A DNA stretch of 64,000 bases from Lonicera japonica (taxonomy: Eukaryota > Streptophyta > Magnoliopsida > Dipsacales > Caprifoliaceae). The stretch lies in the NCBI GenBank assembly GCA_021464415.1, contig JAKCWG010000963.1:1-64000 (forward strand), read 5' to 3'. Of the stretch, positions 48,150-57,600 are shown in pieces (position 1 is the stretch's first letter; each line of letters opens with the position of its first letter). The position numbers were made by a program, and so were the translations under genes. The notes beneath the pieces were generated by a model that was not told the DNA's origin, did not search any database, and saw only the letters and a list, made by a program, of their open reading frames with translations.

Positions 48150-49199
48150 ATATTTTAAAGACCTTTTATCGCATTAAAATAAAGTCAAATAATTTTGTCT
48201 GTATTAGTTGACATTAAGTACAAATAGTGTATAAAACCGTAAAGATAACATAATTTTGTTGACAACTCATCTAATTTTAATTGCATAGATATTTGTGTCT
48301 GTCTGTTTGGATCTTAATTATATATTAGAGTGTTTCCGAATATTGAAATGAAGGTTCTCATACTCTGTCACAAGTACAGACCCTTATCATTACTACAGGT
48401 TATACAGAAACCTTTTAGATTGTTTATTTTTATAGATTTTTTTTTTAAAAAAATATATTTTATTTTATTTTCATCTTTTTCGCTGTGGTACCAGAACATA
48501 CTAAAACATCAAAAAGTTTTAAATTATTATTTATATATATATATATATGTATGAATAATTGTTTTTAATGTAGTTTTATTCAGTCAGCTTCCTACAAAGA
48601 GAAAATTTTTTGTCGTGCATCTTTTTTCAATGCTTGAATTTGGGCTAAATCGAAATGAAATTTAAATTTACAAAATTAGTACCTTCCAATCTCTGGATTT
48701 GGCTAGAAGAGCAGTACGTGGTGTTATATTGGCATTGCATCCATGAACGGCCAACTTTAGGTAGATATGTTAGCGCGAAAACGTTCTTCAGCTGAAAACA
48801 ATATTAAACAATATGAAACATCATTAACATTCTGAAAAGTAAAAATGAAAAAAGGAAACTCATTGTCTTATGGGAATCGATGGTTCTAACCTGCCATAAA
48901 TCAAATACTGAATTTAAAATAAATAGTGGGGTTTGAATATGTCGGACGACGTTTTGTGGGCAGAAACACTGAAAAGAAATCAAGTGTTATAAAAAATCGT
49001 ACATTTAATATAAGGTGGAAAGTAATATATACAACAAAAAATTAGTTCTAACCAGACTCGGTTTAATCTTTGAAGTGCAAGTCTGCGGCAAATTCTTTGT
49101 CGACCCTTGCATTAGAGAAAACATTGTAATTTTATGTATCATTTTATATTGGTTGTAATAATTTAAACAAAATTAAATTGTCACATTTAAAATTTTCTA

Positions 49200-49238
<39 letters not shown>
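49200..49238. repeat. (TG)n(AG)n compound microsatellite
   Basis: About ten TG units then ten AG units lie at the very start of PAE intron 7, six bases from the exon 7 donor. Confidence 0.9.
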
Positions 49239-49239
<1 letters not shown>

Positions 49240-49566
49240 ATACATGTACGTGAACAACTTTATAAAACTTCACATATTCGAAGTGGTATCCTCCATAGAA
49301 ATCTTTCCTGTTAAGAAGTTTTAATTAGTCCGAAAGCTGAATTTGAACTTGGGAAGTTCTTACCAAAACTACGAAAGAAGGTGATAGAAAATGTGCAAGG
49401 AAGGTTCTATCGAAAGCTTACGCATGGAGAAAATAACCACCATCGGATAGGCATTTTACTCTAGCTGTGGTGGCGAGCAATGCTCGGAATTTATCACAAT
49501 GCAGGATAGATGCCAAACCACCACCTGAGCATCCAGAGAGAAGAGCCTAATATATATTAAAAAACA

Positions 49567-49599
<33 letters not shown>

Positions 49600-49634
49600 G
49601 GTAGTAGTAGTAGTAGTAGTGGTGGTGGTGGTGG
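49567..49634. repeat. (ATT)n(GTA)n(GTG)n compound microsatellite
   Basis: Three successive trinucleotide blocks of about 11, 7 and 5 units within PAE intron 5. Confidence 0.9.
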
Positions 49635-50045
49635 ATAATTAATACTTAAAAGGAAAAGACGATCCTAGAGAGAAAAAGATCAGCAGGAGGCTATACATTT
49701 GATGCATGTTTCATTCCTCTCTCTAAAAGGTCTTCCATGATTGCATCAAATACCCTTGCTCCTCTCATGTAGATTTTGTAGCCCTATAAAATTAATCATA
49801 TCATATTTATTGTAACCCTAAAACATATATACGAAAATCGGATCAAGCTACTCCGAATATGATTTATTTAGTAATTATTTTTACATGATGAAAGTTAAAA
49901 AAGACGTACCTGATACACTTTCTCATTTGCATCACCGGTGAAAGACGATCCATCACAATAGCTAACCATAACTCTGTTCCAGTTATAGAAGTCTGAAATT
50001 TCAAATAATTAACTTTTAATTCGAAAGTCTATATAATATATATAT

Positions 50046-50872
50046 TGTTGGAGCTTTTGTGTATTTAAAGAAAAATAAAACCAAGACAAGGTGATTTAAT
50101 GTGATGTGATGTGTGATGTGATGTTATCCCAAGTCCCACATAGGAGAGATATAAAACCATTCATGGGTTTTTATATGGTGGAATTTGCTTAAGGGCTTGA
50201 GCCCTTTGGGCATTACACTTTTGTGCTATTGGGTGAGGACTTGGATGAATGTGGTTCTCCACACGCGCGCCAACCGACCCGACCCGGTCCGGTCTCGGGC
50301 TCGGGCTTGTGTATTATCTTTTTAATACAAAATACATTTAAAGAATTTTATTTATTAAATTAAAAAAAAAGGGGACAAGGCTCCCTCATTTTCCTCCTCA
50401 ATCCTCTACACGCTCCCATGATTTCCTCCACCACGCTCCCTTAATTCCCTCCGTGTTTTCTTCCACCTTTGCGGATTTTCCTCAAAGTTGTTTTTGGTTC
50501 ATTCTTTATCCCTTAATAACGGATCCAATATTGCAAAAACAATACAACCTTCCATAACCAAGAAAAGAGAAAGACTATCTGTCTACAAAATATTTTTGCG
50601 GCAGAAAATTTTTTAGCCTCCGGCAGTAGAAAACTTTCCGATCTCGAGCAATTAAAAGAGCGTTATTGTCGAGCGATCGAAAACATGCAAATCGATCGTA
50701 CAGAGAGTTTCTGGGCTGTTTCATCCTGGGGACGCCGTGGCATATTCAGAACTACTAGCACAATTCCTGGCAGAGCCGCGAAACGTCTTAAATAGAGCGA
50801 CTTAGTCCGCGACTCAACCCAGTGTACTCTCTACCTTGTCTATTTTAATTCTGTAGTTCATATTTTCCAACA
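50046..50872 (+). repeat. 5' LTR of the copia element in PAE
   Basis: TG...CA, 827 bp. It contains a short 'gatgtgatgtgatg' repeat near the start and a GC-rich 'gacccggtccggtctcgggc' stretch. Confidence 0.93.
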
Positions 50873-51078
50873 ATTTTAAGACGTTTTCTTATCTGCTATT
50901 TTTTGTATAACTGTTGTCATGGCTAATGAACATAATCAACCTGCTACTTCTGGCTCAATGAATCAACCTTTTAAATTTGAGGGTCTGCACTTTAGGAGGT
51001 GGAAACAAAAAATATTTTTTTACTTAACTCTTAAGAAGGTGGAATCTACTTGTGTTTTTAAAAAACCCACCTTCCCTG

Positions 51079-51422
51079 TGTAACGACTCGATCGCACCTC
51101 AGTACGATATTGTCTGCTTTGGATAGCGTCCTAGATAGGCCTCAGCCCCAGGACATATACCCTCACGGCTTTGTTTCTGGGAGCTCACGACCAGCTTCCC
51201 AGGGGGTCACCCATCATGGGATTTCTCTGGTCCAAGCACGCTTAACTTCGGAGTTCTCATGCGATTCGAAGCCATTGAGCTACCCAAAAGACCTCGTACT
51301 TAATTAGCGACCATATCTTGCTTATATGGGTCTCTAAGGATCCCCCAACTTCCGGTGTGGGATGCCCCCTTTGAGCTACCATTCCTCCACACAAGGGAGT
51401 ACTCATCACTCAGGGCGTCACA
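51079..51422 (-). mobile_element. Cassandra-type TRIM solo LTR carrying 5S rRNA-like sequence
   Basis: A 344-bp TG...CA segment (TGTAACGACTCG...GGGCGTCACA) with perfect TSDs CCCTG (51074-51078 and 51423-51427). On the minus strand it contains sequence closely matching the 3' half of plant 5S rRNA: 'gaactccgaagttaagcgtg', then 'gatgggtgacc' and 'cctgggaag', covering the internal Pol III box A and box C regions. A 5S-derived promoter inside a short LTR is the defining trait of Cassandra retrotransposons. Confidence 0.92.
51193..51258 (-). promoter_or_regulatory. 5S rRNA-like internal Pol III promoter in Cassandra LTR
   Basis: The box A region 'agttaagcgtgct' (about 51235-51247) and box C region 'gggtgacccctggga' (approximate, 51196-51214) are recognisable on the minus strand. 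The intermediate element between them is diverged from 5S rRNA. Confidence 0.7.
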
Positions 51423-51984
51423 CCCTGGTCCGATTTCTGAGGCAGATCATAAGACTCTCAAAACTTGGGAAGACAGTGATTATGCATGCAGAAATCTGAT
51501 CTTGAATGCTCTTCATGACGAGCTTTATGATGTTTACCTCCCGTACAAATCCGCAAAAGAAATTTGGGATTCGCTTCAAAAGAAATATGACACTGAAAAG
51601 GCTGGGTCGGAAAAATACGCTGTCAGTCGTTATCTGAAATATCAAATGACGGACGACAAGTCTATTGTTACACAGTCTCACGAACTTCAGAAAATTGCAC
51701 ATGAGATTATTTCTGAATGGATGAAATTTGATGAGCAGTTTCAAGTGGCAGTTTTGATTGATAAATTACCCCCTGGTTGGAAAGATTTAAAAAATAGTTT
51801 ACGTCACAAATCTAAAGAGTTTTCATTTGAAAGTTTGATTACAAAATTCAGGATTGAGGAGGAAAACCGTAAGCAAGATCGGAATGATGAGGTTCTGGTT
51901 GTTTTTAACAAAAATCAGAATCGTAATTAAAATCAGAATTGCTCGAACAACACCCCTCCTACTCTAAGGCCGAACCAGAAAAAT

Positions 51985-52076
51985 ATGAAAAATTGGAACG
52001 GTGGAAATAATGCGATTCGGTACGGGAACCAGAATAGAAACAACCAAACTCAGAACCAAAACAGAAATGGCCAGGC

Positions 52077-52129
<53 letters not shown>

Positions 52130-53523
52130 TTCTGTTCTCTTGCTATCACTGTGAAAAGCCTGGTCATATGGCAAGAAATTGTCGAAACAAACGCCGAGTT
52201 CCTCAGGCGAATGTTATGATAACAAAAATTAATCTGGTATCGGGTTCTGAAGGTTGGTGGGTAGATACTGGCGCCTCTCGTCATGTCTGCCATGATCATG
52301 CTCCATTTAAGACCTATTCTGATGTTGTTGATAAGAAAGTGATGTTGGGTGATTCCCAGACCACTAATGTTGCTGGCTCGGGTGATGTCGAGTTGAAATT
52401 CACTTCTGGAAAGACTGTCATCCTTAAGGATGTTCTGGATACTCCAAAAATTAGGAAGAATCTTGTTTCGGGTTACCTCCTTAATAAGGCTGGATTTGTT
52501 CAAACTATTGGGGCAGGTTTGTTTACTCTTACTAAGAATGGTGTATTTGTGGGGAAGGGTTATGCTTGTGATGGGATGTTTAAGTTGAATGTTGATGCTA
52601 ATAAAGCTGTTTCTAGTTCTGCTTATATGATTTGTTCATTTAATGTGTGGCATGCTAGACTTTGTCATGTTAATAAGCACCTTATTAAGAACATGAGTAA
52701 ACTGGAAATTATTCCCCCTTTATCATTAAATGATTTCGAAAAATGTGAATTCTGTAGCCAAGCAAAGATTACTAAAACACCTCACAAATCTGTTTTAAGA
52801 TAAACTGAACCTTTTGAATTAATTCATTCGGATATTTGTGAATTTGATGGTGTTTTAACGAGAAATGAAAAAAGGTATTTTATTACTTTTATTGATGATA
52901 ATTCGGATTTTCCTATATTTACCTTATAAAAAATATAAGTGAAGCTATTGATATGTTTAAAATATTTTCCACAGAAATTGAAAATCAATTTAATAAGAAA
53001 ATAAAAAGATTTCGAGTGATAGAGGAACCGAATATGATTCAACTGATTTTAAAAAATTTTATACTTCACTTGGTGTTATTCATGAGACGACTGCTCCATA
53101 TTCACCTGAAATGAATGGAAAAGCGAAAGAAAAAATAGAACTTTTGCCGAATTAATTGTTGCTACGCTACTAAATTCGGGGGCTGCCTCACATTGGTGGG
53201 GAGATATTTTATTAACCGTTTGTCACATTCTTAATAGGGTGCCTAAGATTAAATCTAATTTACCCCCTTATGAGATTTTAAATAATAAAAGGCCCAATAT
53301 TTCTTATTTACGTGTTTGGGGGTGCCTTTCTTACGTACGTATTCCTGATCCTAAAAGATCTAAGCTTGCTAGTAGAGCTTATGAATGTGTTTTTATCGGA
53401 TATGCAATTAATAGTAAGGCCTATAGATTTTATGATTTGAAAAATCATGTTATTATTGAATCTAATGATGTAGACTTTTTTGAAGATAAATTCCCTTTTA
53501 AATTGAAGAATAGTGGGGGGTAG
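51985..53523 (+). pseudogene. pol: Copia zinc knuckle, protease and integrase, degenerate
   Basis: The frame continues from gag after the TAA at 51928. It has an Asn run encoded by an AAT microsatellite, a CCHC knuckle 'CYHCEKPGHMARNC', protease 'WWVDTGASRHVC' with DTG kept, and a pre-integrase motif ('VWHARLCHVNKHLIKNM'). A TAA at 52801 precedes the integrase start 'FELIHSDIC'. The integrase core at about 52850-53200 is broken by several frameshifts, and its C-terminal part resumes at 53239. A run of six G at 53515 marks another frame change. Confidence 0.88.
52078..52127 (+). repeat. (AAT)n microsatellite coding for poly-Asn
   Basis: About 16 AAT codons within the Gag-derived linker just before the zinc knuckle. 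It lies in frame and so extends the protein. Confidence 0.92.
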
Positions 53524-55207
53524 CTCACTACCTTCTAGCTCTATTTTACCTACTAGTAACGTGCACCATGATACATCAATTGAACCTAGGAAAAGTAAAA
53601 GAGTTAGAACCACTAAAGATTTTGGGCCTGATTTTTATGCATACACTTTAGAAGATGATCCATCCACTATTCAAGAAGCGTTATCTTCTTTAGATGCTGA
53701 CCTTTGGTAAGAAGCCATTAACGATGAAATGGATTCCTTAGAATCAAATAAAACTTGGCATCTAGTAGACCTTCTTCCTGGTTGTAAAACTATAGGTTGT
53801 AAGTGGATACTTAAAAAGAAATTAAAACCTGATGGCACTGTTGACAAATACAAAGCACGTTTAGTTGTCAAGGGTTATAGACAACATGAAAATGTAGATT
53901 TCTTTGATACTTATTCTCCCGTTACTAGAATAACGTCTATACGTGTTTTGATTGCTCTGACTTCCTTGCATGATCTTGTTGTGCATCAAATGGATGTTAA
54001 AACCGCTTTCCTTAATGGAGAATTAGAAGAAGAAATTTACATGGAACAACCTGAAGGATTCATTATTATAGGCCAAGAACAAAAAGTATGCAAATTAGAT
54101 AAATCTCTTTATGGTTTGAAACAGGCTCCTAAGCAATGGCATGAGAAATTTGATGAATTGATTATTGCAAATGGATTTAGAATTAATGAAAGTGATAAAT
54201 GCATTTATTATAAGACTGAGAATAATGCTTGCACTATTATATGTTTATATGTTGATGACTTGCTTATTTTTGGTTCTAATATCCATGTACTTAATAATGT
54301 GAAATCCATGCTATGTGAAAATTTTGATATGAAAGGTTTGGGAGAAGCCAATGTAATTTTAGGAATTAAAATTACTAGGACGGAAAAGGGACTTTCTTTG
54401 GATCAATCTCATTACATTGAGAAGATTCTAAGGAAATATAATTACTCAGATTGTAAACCAGCATGTACTCCATATGATCCTAGTGTGAAGTTGTTCAAGA
54501 ACACTGGAGACAGTGTTAGACAAACTGAGTATGCGAGCATCATTGGTAGCCTTCGATACGCTACTGATTGCACTAAGCCCGATATTGCTTATGCAGTGGG
54601 GGTACTATGTAGGTTTACTAGTAGTCCTAGTATGGAGCATTGGCATGCAGTTGAGAGGGTCATGCGTTATCTAAAAAGAACCATGGACCTAAAGTTACAC
54701 TATCAAAAGTTTCCCGCTGTCCTAGAAGGATATAGCGATGCTGACTGGAATACCCTGTCAGAAGATTCCAAGGCCACAAGTGGATATATTTTCAGCATTG
54801 CTGGAGGAGCAGTTTCTTGGAAATCCAAGAAACAGACCATTTTGGCCCAGTCTACGATGGAGTCTGAGATGATAGCACTAGCTGCTGCTAGTGAAGAAGC
54901 AAGCTGGCTGAGAAGCTTTTTTGCAGATACCCCTCTATGGGAGAGACCGATACCAGCTGTCCTTATCCACTGCGATAGTACCGTGGCTATTGCAAAAGTT
55001 CAGAACCGTTACTATAACGGTAATAGACGACAAATTCGTCGCAAACACAGCACGGTTAGAAAGTTACTCTCTAAAGGCGCTGTAAGAGTGGATTATGTGC
55101 AGTCTGAGAAAAATTTGGCTGATCCTTTGACGAAAGGACTAATGAGAGAGAAGGTGCTTAACACCTCGAAAGGGATGGGGTTAACGCCTCGAAAGGGATG
55201 GGGTTAA
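53513..55207 (+). pseudogene. pol: Copia reverse transcriptase and RNase H, one stop
   Basis: Open from 53513 except for a TAA at 53708-53710. It then reads 492 codons from 53729 with full RT ('[20 protein letters not shown]', 'YVDDLLI') and RNase H ('[20 protein letters not shown]', '[11 protein letters not shown]'). The catalytic Asp pair of RT is kept. It ends in a 22-23 bp tandem duplication (55163-55210) that adds a few codons before the stop. Confidence 0.92.
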
Positions 55208-55737
55208 CGCCGAACGAGATTTGAGTCACTGTAATGGTAACCCAAACTATGGACTAGAGACCCCAAGAAATAGGTTCAAAGGGTAAACAACAAGTTACAA
55301 GTGATACTTTAGAAATCATGTAGTATTATCTCATCCCTATAGAGCATGATATCTTGAAGCGGCGAAAAGGTTGAGCATTTGCTCTTAATGAGTTCTATAG
55401 CTCTATGTGGAGTGAGGTACCGATGCTACAAGAGCACTCTTGATAGACTCACCTATGTGAATGTGGAAGAGAGGTCACTTCCTATGGAATTTTGGGCAAA
55501 TTCTCTAGAGCATTCACTAGCCGGGATATAAGCACATGGCCATAACGTGCTGGTTTTTGGACAACACTCTTGGGGGTAGTATGTGTTGTGATTGTCAGAG
55601 ATAGAGTTCAAAACTACGAGTTACTCTAATATAGTCTGAAACACAAACACTACGTAAAGGTTCCAATTAAAAAAAATACCTTTACTTATGCACTGTCCTA
55701 CGTAATATGCTCGATGAAAAAGTTTTTCCTAAAATAC

Positions 55738-55748
55738 AAGTGGGGGAT
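55738..55748 (+). other. Polypurine tract
   Basis: 'aagtgggggat' directly precedes the 3' LTR. Confidence 0.8.
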
Positions 55749-56610
55749 TGTTGGAGCTTTTGTGTATTTAAAGAAAAATAAAACCAAGACAAGGTGATTT
55801 AATGTGATGTGATGTGTGATGTGATGTTATCCCAAGTCCCACATATGAGAGATATAAAACCTTTCATGAGTTTTTATATGGTGGAATTTGCTTAAGGGCT
55901 TGCACCCTTTGGGCATTACACTTTTGTGCTATTGGGTGAGGACTTGGATGAATGTGGTTCCCCACACGCGCGCCGAACGACCGACCGGGCCCAGTCCGGT
56001 CCGGTCTCGGTCTCGGGCTCGGGCTCGGGCTTCGGGCTTGTGTAGTGTATTATCTTTTTAATACAAAATACATTTAAAGAATTTTATTTATTAAATTAAA
56101 AAAAAAAAGGGGACAAGGCTCCCTCATTTTCCTCCTCAATCTTCTACACGCTTCCATGATTTCCTCCAACACGCTCCCTTAATTCCCTCTGTGTTTTCTT
56201 CCACCTTTGCGGATTTTCCTCAAAGTTGTTTTTGGTTCATTCTTTATCCCTTAATAACGGATCCAATATTGCAAAAACAATACAACCTTCCGTAACCAAG
56301 AAAAGAGAAAGACTATCTGTCTACAAAATATTTTTGCGGCAGAAAATTTTTTATCCTCCGACAGTAGAAAATTTTTCGATCCCGAGCAATTAAAAGAGTG
56401 TTATTGTTGAGCGATCGAAAACATGCAAATCGATCGTACAGAGAGTTTCTGGGTTGTTTCATCCTGGGGACGGCGTGGCATATTCGGAACTGCTAGCACA
56501 ATTCCGGGCAGAGCCGCGAAACGTCTTAAAGAGAGCGACTTAGTCCGCGATTCAACCCGGTGTACTCTCTACCTTGTCTATTTTAATTCTGCAGTTCATA
56601 TTTTCCAACA
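55749..56610 (+). repeat. 3' LTR of the copia element in PAE
   Basis: 862 bp, about 35 bp longer than the 5' LTR, mainly from extra 'tcgggc' units near 56010-56040. An open frame at 56423-56650 is inside the LTR and not a gene. Confidence 0.93.
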
Positions 56611-57082
56611 TATATATATTGAGAGATCAGACAAACAGTTGAGAGTTTGAATTCCCTACTTGGATTGCCCTTCTTGGAGTTGCTCAAAATCCCAGAGAAA
56701 CCTTTTCTTCCCATTTTATTGGAAGATCCTAAACCAGTGAGGTCTTTTGAACGGTTCTTGAAACTATCAAGTGAATCACACCATCCACCACCCTGAAAAA
56801 TATTTGTTTATATAGCTACTGATATTTAGATAAAATATAATATTAAATTGCTGGTATATACTTTAATGTAGGTGTGTATATATATACCTCTACGTGAACC
56901 AACCAATTTTTGATTCCTTTTCCATTTCCCTTGTCAAAATGGTACGCTGGCGGACTTCCATCAAGACAAACTGTAACATTTTAAAAATGATATGATTAAA
57001 AAAAAGAGTTTAAATAAGAAAAATGGTTTAAAATATATTTACAAAAACTTTTAAGTGCGAGACTAGACTGGACTTTTTGCAA

Positions 57083-57134
57083 CGATTTTTTGTTACTAAT
57101 AACACCTCCTCAATGTTTTAGCGACAAAAAACTG
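57083..57134. repeat. Small fold-back element in PAE intron 1
   Basis: Arms 57083-57104 and 57114-57134 ('gttactaataaca' versus 'tgttttagcgac') form an imperfect hairpin, followed by 'acggaccggtctgttcc'. A relative lies at 58334-58383. Confidence 0.5.
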
Positions 57135-57225
57135 TCACTAAAAAACCCGGTTCATACGGACCGGTCTGTTCCAAAAATACACTCATACTATATATATACA
57201 TTACATATATCCTTTAATTAGTTAC

Positions 57226-57315
57226 CTGCTCCTTTGGCAACAGCCGCGTAGACGCGTGTGAGATCCACAGAAGAAGAAGAACAACCAAGGAGGCCAACGT
57301 TGTTGCATTCACCAT
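57226..57315 (-). pseudogene. PAE: PAE exon 1: signal peptide with frame conflict
   Basis: From the ATG at 57315 the frame gives a typical signal peptide ('MVNATTLASLVVLLLLWIS'). The sequence joining exon 2 correctly ('VDLTRVYAAVAKGA') lies in another frame, and that frame has no upstream ATG. The switch falls in the CTT repeat at about 57265-57285. A one-base indel there, real or an assembly error, would explain it. Confidence 0.75.
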
Positions 57316-57600
57316 CTTAGTTAAAACAGATCAAGCTTAATCAATTATTACAGTGCATATATATATTATATAAGAAACAAATTAATTAATTGGATGATGT
57401 GAGATAAGCTTGCTAACTAGTAGTAGAATGAGTTAATAATCATCATGAAGCTAGGTTGTAGCAAAAGGGAGGTTTACCTTGACGGAAAGCCTTAAGTGAA
57501 CTTGAAGTTAGAGAGAGAGAGAGAGAGAGAGTTGTGTGGAGAAACAAGGGTTTGACGTTAGGATTTAAATAAAACAAGAGAATTTAATGCGAGGGTACAC
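57316..57600 (-). promoter_or_regulatory. PAE 5' flank: leader exon, 5' UTR intron and TATA-like box
   Basis: A donor 'cgtcaag|gtaaac' at 57478/57477 and an acceptor 'aactaag' ending at 57316 define a likely 161-bp 5' UTR intron that ends directly before the ATG. The leader exon contains a (CT)n run (57509-57530 on the minus strand). A 'tatttaaat' motif near 57562-57570 could be the TATA box. Confidence 0.45.

Larger units (their letters stand above)
50919..51930 (+). pseudogene. gag: Copia gag, split by Cassandra solo LTR
   Basis: An ATG at 50919 opens a Gag frame ('FKFEGLHFRRWKQKIFFYL') that runs to 51078. The inserted Cassandra LTR then brings a stop at 51081. Directly after the insertion and one TSD copy, the same frame resumes at 51428 with UBN2-type Gag ('WEDSDYACRNLILNALHDEL') up to a TAA at 51928. 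Gag was therefore open when the Cassandra element arrived. Confidence 0.88.
50046..56610 (+). mobile_element. Complete but degenerate Ty1/copia element in PAE intron 3, 6.57 kb
   Basis: LTRs at 50046-50872 (827 bp) and 55749-56610 (862 bp) begin TGTTGGAGC and end TTCCAACA. TSDs TATAT lie at 50041-50045 and 56611-56615. The order gag, protease, integrase, RT, RNase H, PPT is preserved, on the strand opposite to PAE. Gag is split by a Cassandra solo LTR, and pol has several stops and frameshifts. PAE exons 3 and 4 flank the insertion in matching phase, so the element sits wholly within the intron. Confidence 0.95.
47104..57315 (-). pseudogene. PAE: Pectin acetylesterase gene (CE13/Notum family), 12 exons, disrupted
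   Basis: Plant PAEs are secreted wall enzymes that remove acetyl groups from pectin. Exons on the minus strand: 57315-57226, 56970-56888, 56792-56660, 49992-49910, 49783-49697, 49546-49422, 49307-49244, 49105-49053, 48968-48891, 48791-48683, 47499-47365, 47247-47104. All have GT/AG borders, and phases agree except at the defects below. Diagnostic peptides: '[19 protein letters not shown]' (exon 2), 'GGGWCDSL' (3), '[20 protein letters not shown]' (4), 'GCSGGG' with the nucleophile Ser (6), 'STKNLPQTCTSK' (8), 'CFCPQNVV' and 'FDLWQ' with the Asp (9), 'CYSHCQ' with the His (11, shifted frame), 'AVGEWFYDR' (12). About 395 residues, normal for the family. Defects: a frame conflict in exon 1, a shifted acceptor at exon 8 and a one-base insertion in exon 11. 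Intron 3 contains a 6.57-kb copia element. Confidence 0.88.

Noticed and set aside
51190..51260. Genuine 5S rRNA gene
   Set aside because: Only the 3' half of 5S is recognisable and it is embedded in a TG...CA unit with a TSD, so it is a Cassandra LTR and not a ribosomal gene.
51964..52503. 179-codon minus-strand ORF with a poly-Ile run
   Set aside because: It mirrors the copia knuckle and protease region; the poly-Ile is the complement of the AAT microsatellite.
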